This document shows positions 35,850 to 43,073 of a stretch of 64,000 bases of DNA, one piece after another; the first letter of the stretch is position 1, and each line of letters starts with the position of its first letter. Location of the stretch: positions 62,001-126,000 of the forward strand of contig NZ_JASCXX010000015.1 of the NCBI RefSeq assembly GCF_030012215.1, given 5' to 3'. The position numbers and the translations under genes were made by a program. Source of the DNA: Anaerobaca lacustris. Its GTDB lineage: Bacteria > Planctomycetota > Phycisphaerae > Sedimentisphaerales > Anaerobacaceae. The notes under the pieces were generated by a model that saw only the letters and a program-made list of their open reading frames with translations, searched no databases and was not told the DNA's origin.

Positions 35850-36743
35850 TCAGACCCTGGGCGGAAAGATCGTTCTGAGATACTCGGCGTCATACCGGCA
35901 GCTCTCCTCGACGCCGAGCGGCATCTTCACGCCTTCCATGACGAACCATCCACGGTAGTCGATGGCGTCCATGGCCTCGCGCACGCGTGGAAAATCGATC
36001 GAGCCGCGACCGTAGAGATCGTCGTAGTCCTTGGCGTGGAACTGGACGATCCGTCTGCCCAGGTCGCGGATCTCCTGGTAGATGTCATAGCCCTTATGAT
36101 GCGAGTTGCCGACGTCGTAGTAGACCTTGACGGCCGGTGAGCCGACGCCGTCGAGGATCTCCATGTGCTGCTCGGCATTGAGCCACGACTCGACGGCCAG
36201 TGTTACGCCGGCGTCTTCGGCCTTCGGGGCGATCTTCTTAAGACGTTCGACCGTCAGGTCCAACCCGATGGGGTCGTCCAGCAGGTCGCCCTTGCCGAAG
36301 AAGGCCAGCAGGATGATGTCCGTTTTCATCGCGCCGCAGACCTCGATGGCCTGCTCGACCCATCGCTCGGCGCGGGGATCGCTCTTGAAGGGAATCTCGT
36401 TGAGCGTGCCCATCGCCAGGGAGGCCACCTCGAGTTCGTTCTGTTCGGCCTGTTCGAGAATGCTCTGCTGCAGGGCGGGGGCGAACAGAGGCAGCTCCTC
36501 GGCGCCCCGTCCGAAGTCGACCTGGACCCCGTCGAGGCCGATTCGCTTGGCGACATCGAAGGCCTCCGGCTGGGTGGCCCGTCCGATCGTCCAGTCGCAG
36601 ACGCCCAACTTGAAGCCGGCCGGCCCTTTGCGGCCGGCGCGCTGTCCGGAAAGCGAGGTGCATGAGGTGGTCAGCGACAGACCCGCCAGGGTCAGGGCGC
36701 TGCCGGCAAGCATTTGGCGGCGGCTCAGTGTTCGTCCGTTCAC
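35850..36743 (-). CDS. Tat-exported sugar phosphate isomerase/epimerase-like (xylose isomerase-like TIM barrel)
   Basis: 297 residues from GTG 36743, chosen because GGAGG is 7 bases upstream; the frame open to 36884 lacks such a site. The N-terminus has a twin-arginine signal ('LSRRQMLAGSALTLAGLSL'). The barrel motifs 'AVESWLNAEQHM', 'YYDVGNSHHKG' and 'VQFHAKDYDD' match the AP_endonuc_2/sugar isomerase fold. It probably acts outside the cytoplasm on a sugar, in step with the Gfo/Idh/MocA gene upstream. Confidence 0.85.
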   Translation of the reverse strand: MNGRTLSRRQMLAGSALTLAGLSLTTSCTSLSGQRAGRKGPAGFKLGVCDWTIGRATQPEAFDVAKRIGLDGVQVDFGRGAEELPLFAPALQQSILEQAEQNELEVASLAMGTLNEIPFKSDPRAERWVEQAIEVCGAMKTDIILLAFFGKGDLLDDPIGLDLTVERLKKIAPKAEDAGVTLAVESWLNAEQHMEILDGVGSPAVKVYYDVGNSHHKGYDIYQEIRDLGRRIVQFHAKDYDDLYGRGSIDFPRVREAMDAIDYRGWFVMEGVKMPLGVEESCRYDAEYLRTIFPPRV

Positions 36744-36820
36744 GCGCAAACCTCCATGAATGGCGTGCGTGGGGCGCGCCGACGCCGGGCGGTCCCCCCA
36801 CGCGCGATGCGTTTTCGATT

Positions 36821-38071
36821 CTATGCTTTCAAGCCCTTGAGATTGGCGTCGAGCTTCTCGGTGTTGCTCATCAACTCGTTCCACGTGACCATGCGTTTCT
36901 CATAGGCGGCCATGCGGCCGAGCACGGTGATCAGGTTGCTGCGGACGCTGCACTCGACGGTGGGGTTCTCGAAGTTGCCGGTCGTGATGCTGTCGTAGAA
37001 CGTCTTGATATTGGCGACGGCGCCGTCCTGGTAGATGCCGGGCGACTTGCCGCCGCGATAGAAGTGGTCGCCGCGAATGAGGACCTGCCCGCCGTATTCG
37101 GTCTCGAGGATGCCCTCGGTGCCGAACATGCGGTTGCGAATGCCCTCCGGCTGCGTGCCGTAGCCGTTGGACTGACGCGAGCTGAACGTGATCGCGACGT
37201 CATTGGCATACTGGAACAGCAGGCTGAACGTGTCGTAGCAGGTGCCGACGGGACGGAACTTGCGTCCGCCGCTGCCGACGGCCCAGAGCGGCGGCGCGTC
37301 CATGATCCAGTTCATCACGTCGAGCGTGTGGATGTTCTGCTCGGTGATGATGTCGCCGGAGAGCACCCTGTCGAGTCCCCAGGCCCGCATGCGGTTTTCG
37401 GGGTTGTCCGGGTCCGACCGCCAGGCGTCATACATGCCGCCGAACGGGTCGCCGGCGTGATAGGTGCACTCACCGAATGCGAACTTGCCCAGGGCGTTCT
37501 CCTGGTGGACCCGTCGCAACGCCTCGATATAGAACGGATCGGCGCGCGTCTGGAAGTCGATGAGGAAGCAACGTTTCTTCTGGCGGGCAGTCTTGCCGCT
37601 GTCCTCGATGCTCAGGCAGCCCGGCACATCGACGGCGATCGGCTTGGCGACGTAGGTGTGCTTGCCTGCTGCGACGGCGGCAGCCGCCTGCTCGGGGTGG
37701 AAATAGGGCGGGCTCTTGATGACGACGGCGTCGACTTTGTCCATGAGTTTCAGATAGCCCTTGAGCCCGGTGTAGCGATGGGACGCCGGCACGCCGAGTT
37801 CTTCGCCGAAGCGGTTGGTCCGGTCCTCGAAGTAATCCGCCGCCGCGACGACGTTGTATCCGCCGTGGTCGCGGAAGAGCCGGCCGATCCACGTGCCGCG
37901 CCCGCCGCAGCCGACCATGCCAATGTTGATCTTGGCGTTGGCCGCAAAGGTGCGGACGGCGCCGGGGGCAACGATGGCGAATGACGCTGCGGCGGCGCCG
38001 GCCATGAATCGACGCCGGCTCAGGCTTGCGGGAACGGATGGCTGCGGGCTGGGGTTCTGCGTCTGTGGCAT
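36821..38071 (-). CDS. Tat-exported Gfo/Idh/MocA-family oxidoreductase
   Basis: 416 residues. The N-terminus is a Tat signal ('LSRRRFMAGAAAASFA'), then a Rossmann motif 'GMVGCGGRGTW'. The family's usual EKP appears here as 'AKP' in 'YVAKPIAVD'. The sugar-binding half has 'FGECTYHAGDPFGG'. Such Tat-exported oxidoreductases with sugar isomerases are characteristic of planctomycetes. It has AAAGGAGG before ATG 38071 and a well-formed promoter. Confidence 0.88.
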   Translation of the reverse strand: MPQTQNPSPQPSVPASLSRRRFMAGAAAASFAIVAPGAVRTFAANAKINIGMVGCGGRGTWIGRLFRDHGGYNVVAAADYFEDRTNRFGEELGVPASHRYTGLKGYLKLMDKVDAVVIKSPPYFHPEQAAAAVAAGKHTYVAKPIAVDVPGCLSIEDSGKTARQKKRCFLIDFQTRADPFYIEALRRVHQENALGKFAFGECTYHAGDPFGGMYDAWRSDPDNPENRMRAWGLDRVLSGDIITEQNIHTLDVMNWIMDAPPLWAVGSGGRKFRPVGTCYDTFSLLFQYANDVAITFSSRQSNGYGTQPEGIRNRMFGTEGILETEYGGQVLIRGDHFYRGGKSPGIYQDGAVANIKTFYDSITTGNFENPTVECSVRSNLITVLGRMAAYEKRMVTWNELMSNTEKLDANLKGLKA

Positions 38072-38169
38072 TGTGCGGTCCTCCTTTCAAATCGTTTGGA
38101 CGACACCACGTGGCGGGGCGGGACCCACGCATCGGCTGAGAACCTGCCCCACCGGACTCGATGGCAGCG

Positions 38170-38197
38170 ATTATACTCTACGGCATGCACCGTGCAA
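38170..38197 (-). promoter_or_regulatory. sigma70-type promoter of the Gfo/Idh/MocA gene
   Basis: On the minus strand TTGCAC (38197-38192), a 16-bp spacer and a perfect TATAAT (38175-38170). The predicted start is near 38163, about 90 nt from the gene. Confidence 0.6.
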
Positions 38198-38212
38198 TGC
38201 GTTTCTCATGCG

Positions 38213-40015
38213 TCAGACCGCTGTGACGTCCTGATCGCGGGTGTGAGAGGGCCTGTGGCTGTACCCCACGACGGGCGTGTGCTTGGCTTCGAGGTGGGCC
38301 AGGTCGATGTACTGCTCGCGTCGGATCTTGCCGGTCGAGGTCTTGGCGAATTCGTTCTCATGGATCTCAAGCTGGTGGGCTGCGATCCTCTCGAATCCGG
38401 AGAGATGTTTGTTCTCGCTTTGGCAACAGCGGATGCTCTCCCAGACGAGGCCCTTGATGGTGTGCGGCTCGCTGAGCAGCTCATGCTTGGGGCGGCGAGT
38501 GTGGTCTTCGAGTGTTTCCCAGGCGGGGTGGACGAGGGCCCGCATCGTCTCCTCCATGACGCCGTCGGGGTCGGTCCGGCGGGTGGGGACGACGAGGACC
38601 TCTTTGACGAAACGCGCCTGCGACAGCGCCGTCTCCACCCGCTCTGGATTGACGTTCTTGCCGCCGGGCAAAATGATGAGGTACTTCTTGCGGCCGGTGA
38701 TGTACAGATAGCCGTCTTCGTCGAGGTAGCCCAGGTCGCCCGTGTGCAGCCAGCGGACGCTCTCGGAGTCGGTGCGGATCGCCGCTTCGGTTGCCTGCGG
38801 ATTGCGATAATAGCCCTTCATGATACATGGACCACCCAGGCAGATCTCTCCCTTCTGGTGGGGGGCCAGCGTTCGGTTCTCCTCGTCCACAATCTTGACC
38901 GACAGCGTGTCGATGGGCCTGCCCACCGAGCCGAGCTTCTCCAGTCGCTCGTTGAATCCATAGACGGGCGAGTTCTCCGTCGTGCCATAGCCCTCGTACA
39001 TCCGGAAGCCCCGCCTCCAAAGCGTGTCGAGGACCCATCGTGGCATCGGGGCCGCGCCCGAGAGGAAGAACCGCAGGCCGGTCCAGCCCTGTTTGCGGCG
39101 GATCTGCCTGCCGACACATCGGGGGAAGTGCCGATCGAGGAACCGGAGGATCGCGCTGTCGCGTTTCTTGCGGTCGAGGCCGTCTTCGAGCTTGCGGGCC
39201 AGCGTGGTGAACAGCGCCGGAATGGCGATGAAGATCGTGATGCGCCGGTCGCGAATGAGATCGGCGACCTCGCGATAGCGGTTGGTGTAGATGCCGGTGG
39301 CCGCCGCCAGGAGGGGCAACATCTTGCCGACGGTCAGGCCGAAGGAATGGTGGGGCGGCAGGATGTGCCCCAGCACGTCGCGCGGGCCCAGGTCTACCCG
39401 GCGAAGCGACCCTTCGAGATTGGCGATGAGGTTGGCGTGGGTCAGCTCGACTTCGCGTGGATCGCCGGTGGTCCCCGACGTGCAGAGCACGACGGCGGTG
39501 TCGTCGGGGAGAATCTCCTTGTGGATCGAGCCCAAGTCGTGCGGTTCCCGGCAATCGCCTTCTCCGAGCGGTCGGCCGGTCATGGGAATCACTCTGAGCC
39601 CCTTGGTCTCGGCGTAGCTCGTCAGTTCCTCGCGGTCCGGCCGGGTGGCGTAGTCGTCGGCCAGGATCAGCCCACGTGCGTCGGTGGCCTCCAGGTGAGC
39701 GATCACGCCCTGGGGCCCACGCTCGGGATCGATCAGCACGGGGACCGCCCCCGCCAGCAGGACGCCCCAGAGGGCCACATCCCAGTCGGTGCGGTTCTTC
39801 GACACCAGAGCCACGCGATCCCGGGGTCCGATCCCCTCTTGCTGGGCGAGTCTGTGGGCAAAGGCGTGGGTTTGCGCTCGGAGTTGTCCGAAAGTCAGCG
39901 TTTCGTGCCGATCGGCGCTGAGGATCTCGGTGCAGACCTTGTCGGGCGAGGCGACCCGCAGCGTTGATTCTTCAAAGAGGTCGATCAGGTTTCGGTGCTT
40001 CAGTGCGATTTCCAT
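38213..40015 (-). CDS. AMP-dependent acyl-CoA synthetase/ligase-like protein
   Basis: 600 residues of the adenylate-forming superfamily. The P-loop 'TSGTTGDPREVELTH' has Arg and Glu in place of the usual Lys-Gly. 'GYGTTENSPV', 'HTGDLGYLDEDGYLYITGR' and the C-terminal lysine motif 'STGKIRREQY' are present. It probably activates a fatty or other carboxylic acid. It is not part of a visible operon. Loss of the P-loop lysine may lower activity. Confidence 0.85.
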   Translation of the reverse strand: MEIALKHRNLIDLFEESTLRVASPDKVCTEILSADRHETLTFGQLRAQTHAFAHRLAQQEGIGPRDRVALVSKNRTDWDVALWGVLLAGAVPVLIDPERGPQGVIAHLEATDARGLILADDYATRPDREELTSYAETKGLRVIPMTGRPLGEGDCREPHDLGSIHKEILPDDTAVVLCTSGTTGDPREVELTHANLIANLEGSLRRVDLGPRDVLGHILPPHHSFGLTVGKMLPLLAAATGIYTNRYREVADLIRDRRITIFIAIPALFTTLARKLEDGLDRKKRDSAILRFLDRHFPRCVGRQIRRKQGWTGLRFFLSGAAPMPRWVLDTLWRRGFRMYEGYGTTENSPVYGFNERLEKLGSVGRPIDTLSVKIVDEENRTLAPHQKGEICLGGPCIMKGYYRNPQATEAAIRTDSESVRWLHTGDLGYLDEDGYLYITGRKKYLIILPGGKNVNPERVETALSQARFVKEVLVVPTRRTDPDGVMEETMRALVHPAWETLEDHTRRPKHELLSEPHTIKGLVWESIRCCQSENKHLSGFERIAAHQLEIHENEFAKTSTGKIRREQYIDLAHLEAKHTPVVGYSHRPSHTRDQDVTAV

Positions 40016-40218
40016 GTCACCGGCTCCATGGGGCCCCGGCCCCGAGGTAGGACTGGTGTGGCGGCCTGCGCGCCCACGCCGCCGAAGCGAATATCATACT
40101 CGGTCACGCCACAAAAGTACCGAAAAAAGACAGAGTGCGACGCGACGGGCGCCGGTGTGTTGTGATGGGTGGCGGCTTATGGGCCGCCTGGGATGCCGGA
40201 ACGGCGACGGAAGTAAAA

Positions 40219-40249
40219 AAGGGCCTGCACCCCGGAGGTACAGGCCCTT
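40219..40249 (-). terminator. rho-independent terminator of the LamG/PA14 gene
   Basis: GGGCCTG...ACC pairs with GGT...CAGGCCC (40219-40231 with 40237-40249; one mismatch). On the minus strand it is followed by a run of T (the complement of AAAAAA at 40215-40220). Confidence 0.8.
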
Positions 40250-40306
40250 CGATTCGATCCTGTGTCCATCATCTCGGACACAGCAAATGATCCGACCGTC
40301 AATCGC

Positions 40307-42226
40307 TCAGTCTTGCAGCGAGTGAACGAGCCACTGGTCGGCCGTGATGGCCGCATCGACAAAGTCGACGACGCAGTCGCCGTTCCGATCGCCGATCACC
40401 TTGACATCGCACGGAGCAGCGGGCTCGGCGATGACATCGGGACCGGCCAGGAAGTTGGCCGCGATCTCGGCCGCCGACAGGGCGGTGTCATAGATGCGCA
40501 GTTCGTTGTAGGAACCACAGTACAGCGGATCGCCCCACTGCGAACGCCCGAGCCAGACGTTGTTGTCAATGAACTCGTTCAGCATGACCGGGGTCTTGTA
40601 GGCGCCGATGATCGTGCCGTTGATGTACAGCTTGACGATGCCGGCGATGTCATCATGTACCTGGGTGACCAGAACCTCTTCGCCGGCGGCAAGCTTGCCG
40701 CTGTCGGTCATCGGCATGTTATGCTGAGAGCCGAGACGACGGTACTCCAGCAGCAGTGAGCGCGAGCCGCTATCGGGCGTGACATAGAAATACGTCGTCT
40801 GGTCGCCGGAGTTGGAGACATCTTCGCCGCCATTGGAGGTGCCCATGTCATAGATACGCTGCCAGACCGCATCGGTGCCGTCCCAGGTGGTCCAGCATTC
40901 AATGGTCATCTGCGTCAGTGGCGAGATGATCCCGTTGGGCAGGTCGATGTAGTCACCGGCCGCGGCGTTGTTGGAGTTCTGCGAGCCGTCGTTGGCCAGA
41001 GTCGCCTGGCCGTCGGCGATGACGGCGTTGCCCGTACCGTTCATCAGGGTCGCATCGGCGCCGCCGACCACGTCCGGAATCGTCACACCGTCGGCGCTCT
41101 CATCGAAGGTCCAGCGGTGGATCAGACCCGTCTGGATGTCGAGGAACATCAGCGGCGAGGTGGTCGAGCCGTTCTCGTTGGTCACGACGCAGTAGTAGTA
41201 GCCCTCGTCGTCGATCGTTGCGCCGGCGACGTTAAGCACCGAATCCACGCCTTCGGGCAGCGGAACGTCATTCAGTTCGAAGCCCATCATGATGACCTTC
41301 TCACGGTACCATTGATAGCTCAGTTCGCCTGCGGCCGCACTGGTGGCTTCGCAGACGAGTTGGGCATCGCCACCCGGAGCGACGGCGTCGCCCTGGGCCT
41401 TGGTGATCAGCGGGCGGCCGTGCTGCGTGGTCAGGCTCCAGACGGTGCCTTCTTCGCCATTCGTGTCAACACGCCAGTAGTAGGTGGTCTCGAAACCGAA
41501 GTCCACACCCAGAACGCCGACCTCGAGCGAGGTTTCGGTCAGGCCGTCGGCGATCATCTCGAGCGCTTCGGGATCGGTGCCGACGTAGACGCTGTAGGCC
41601 GGATCTTCGATCGTGGCCGGAGCGCCCCAGCTCAGGGTCCCGCTCATGACGCCCGCGGCGCCGTCGGCCGGGTTCGGCTTGTTGGCCTTACTGGGATGGG
41701 TGGCAAAGGTGACCTCATCCGGCAGCACGATGATCCCTTCGATCCCCGGGCCGGCCACGCCGATCGCCAGGTTGTCGCCGCCGGTGCCTTCCTGCATCAC
41801 CGCCCAGAACGCCATGAGCTGGCCTTCGGTCAGCGACATCGGCTCGGCCTGCTGGCTGGCCATCGAGGTCCAGGCCTGCGAGCCGGTCCAGCCGTCGACG
41901 AAGGCGACCTGCACGGCATCGGCCATGTTGTCGTTCTGGCTGACGAACAGCCGGCTGGAGTCGTCGCTGGCGACATAGAAAGTGTACTCGCCGTCCGCCG
42001 GCACCAGGATGTAGCCGCTCAGCCTCGCGACGTAGTTGTCGGCGATGTCGGCCCATGTCGGTTCGACCAGAATGTCCACCTGGTCGGCGGGGGTGCCGCT
42101 CTGTACGAGAGTGATGGCGGCGTCAATGCTCGCACCGCCCCACCAGATCTCGCGCAGCACGTCGGCGGACGAAACCGCCGAGAGCATCAGACAGACCACT
42201 GTTGCCACTAAAGTTGCTTTCCTCAT
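40307..42226 (-). CDS. large secreted protein: PA14-like + Ig-like + LamG + C-terminal dockerin-like motif
   Basis: 639 residues from ATG 42226, with AGGAGG upstream. A signal peptide is followed by a PA14-like domain (about 20-180; 'WGGASIDAAITLV', 'PTWADIADNYVA'), a fibronectin-like linker, an Ig-like domain (about 280-365), a LamG/concanavalin-like domain (about 370-590) and a single calcium-loop segment 'GDRNGDCVVDFVDA' near the end, typical of planctomycete dockerin-like tails. Probable glycan-binding surface or extracellular protein. First of three tandem relatives. Confidence 0.88.
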   Translation of the reverse strand: MRKATLVATVVCLMLSAVSSADVLREIWWGGASIDAAITLVQSGTPADQVDILVEPTWADIADNYVARLSGYILVPADGEYTFYVASDDSSRLFVSQNDNMADAVQVAFVDGWTGSQAWTSMASQQAEPMSLTEGQLMAFWAVMQEGTGGDNLAIGVAGPGIEGIIVLPDEVTFATHPSKANKPNPADGAAGVMSGTLSWGAPATIEDPAYSVYVGTDPEALEMIADGLTETSLEVGVLGVDFGFETTYYWRVDTNGEEGTVWSLTTQHGRPLITKAQGDAVAPGGDAQLVCEATSAAAGELSYQWYREKVIMMGFELNDVPLPEGVDSVLNVAGATIDDEGYYYCVVTNENGSTTSPLMFLDIQTGLIHRWTFDESADGVTIPDVVGGADATLMNGTGNAVIADGQATLANDGSQNSNNAAAGDYIDLPNGIISPLTQMTIECWTTWDGTDAVWQRIYDMGTSNGGEDVSNSGDQTTYFYVTPDSGSRSLLLEYRRLGSQHNMPMTDSGKLAAGEEVLVTQVHDDIAGIVKLYINGTIIGAYKTPVMLNEFIDNNVWLGRSQWGDPLYCGSYNELRIYDTALSAAEIAANFLAGPDVIAEPAAPCDVKVIGDRNGDCVVDFVDAAITADQWLVHSLQD

Positions 42227-42770
42227 CGTTGATCCTCCTGAAACATTGCACATTTCAAGTCACGTTACAGTACAGTCCCACTTACAACCTGCAACACATT
42301 GCCTGTTCACCGCCGCTCGATTGCCACCTCCTTCCCGTCAATGTCTTGGGCCGACAACGCCCGGATGAGCACTCATGTGTCGAGCCAGGAACGCATGGCC
42401 TCAACGAAACGAGCTCCTCCTTGACCGAGAACGGTCCGATTGTCCAGCAACGACGCGCATCGCTCCGGTCGAGGATCCTGTCGGAGGCGGCTCTTTTCCG
42501 CTCCAGAGCGATTCTTCCTCCAAGGCTATCGACCGAAACACAGTTACTGGACCGGTGCCAATCACTCAAACAGTCTCCGATGGGTTCGTCCGATCTCCGG
42601 CTCGTGGCAGACGCCAGATCTTGCAGGTGATGTGGCTAACGGATTCAACTGCAAGAGGTTACGTCTAATCGGATATTGTTCGGACGGTCGCCTCAGATCG
42701 TGAACAGACAAACACCGCCACAGCAATGCCATGTCTATACTGCCCAATGAGATGCTCCTGCAGGTCGAAT
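42227..42770 (-). promoter_or_regulatory. long conserved leader, copy 1
   Basis: About 545 nt between the predicted start site and the start codon of the first PA14 gene hold no credible gene. Three blocks match leader 2 closely: 42316-42368 (45 of 53 bases, no gaps), 42438-42453 (16 of 16) and 42517-42539 (22 of 23). A CAGGTCGAA sequence sits just after the promoter in all three leaders. Substitutions fall in all codon positions, arguing against a coding cause. Possible structured RNA element. Confidence 0.65.
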
Positions 42771-42776
42771 GCGCTG

Positions 42777-42805
42777 AGTTTATCATAGGCGACCTTCCCA
42801 TTCAA
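42777..42805 (-). promoter_or_regulatory. promoter 1 of the PA14 gene family
   Basis: On the minus strand TTGAAT (42805-42800), a 17-bp spacer and TAAACT (42782-42777), preceded by an A/T-rich tract. It matches promoters 2 and 3 in box type and spacing. Confidence 0.6.
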
Positions 42806-43008
42806 GCAAAAACTGCGGCAAAAAACCGGGACCAACTTGGCCGAATCGCACTTCCGATCTCGCGAGCGATGGTTTTTTCGGACCTTTTGTGTTGCCGCGT
42901 GCGGGTCGTTGCCGTGCAACGACCACGATTCCCATCGGCCTTCGAGGGCCTTGACTTAACCAGGAATCGGGGCGGTGCCGGGGCCGCTCAACCCGGACAC
43001 AAAAAAAC

Positions 43009-43036
43009 GGGGCCCGTACCGGACGGTACGGGCCCC
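43009..43036 (-). terminator. rho-independent terminator of the second PA14 gene
   Basis: GGGGCCCGTACC (43009-43020) and GGTACGGGCCCC (43025-43036) form a perfect 12-bp stem with a 4-nt loop; on the minus strand it ends in a run of seven T. Nearly identical to the hairpin at 46700-46727. Confidence 0.9.
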
Positions 43037-43073
43037 AGGATGCTGCAAAACCACTTCCTACGCGTTGACGCGG

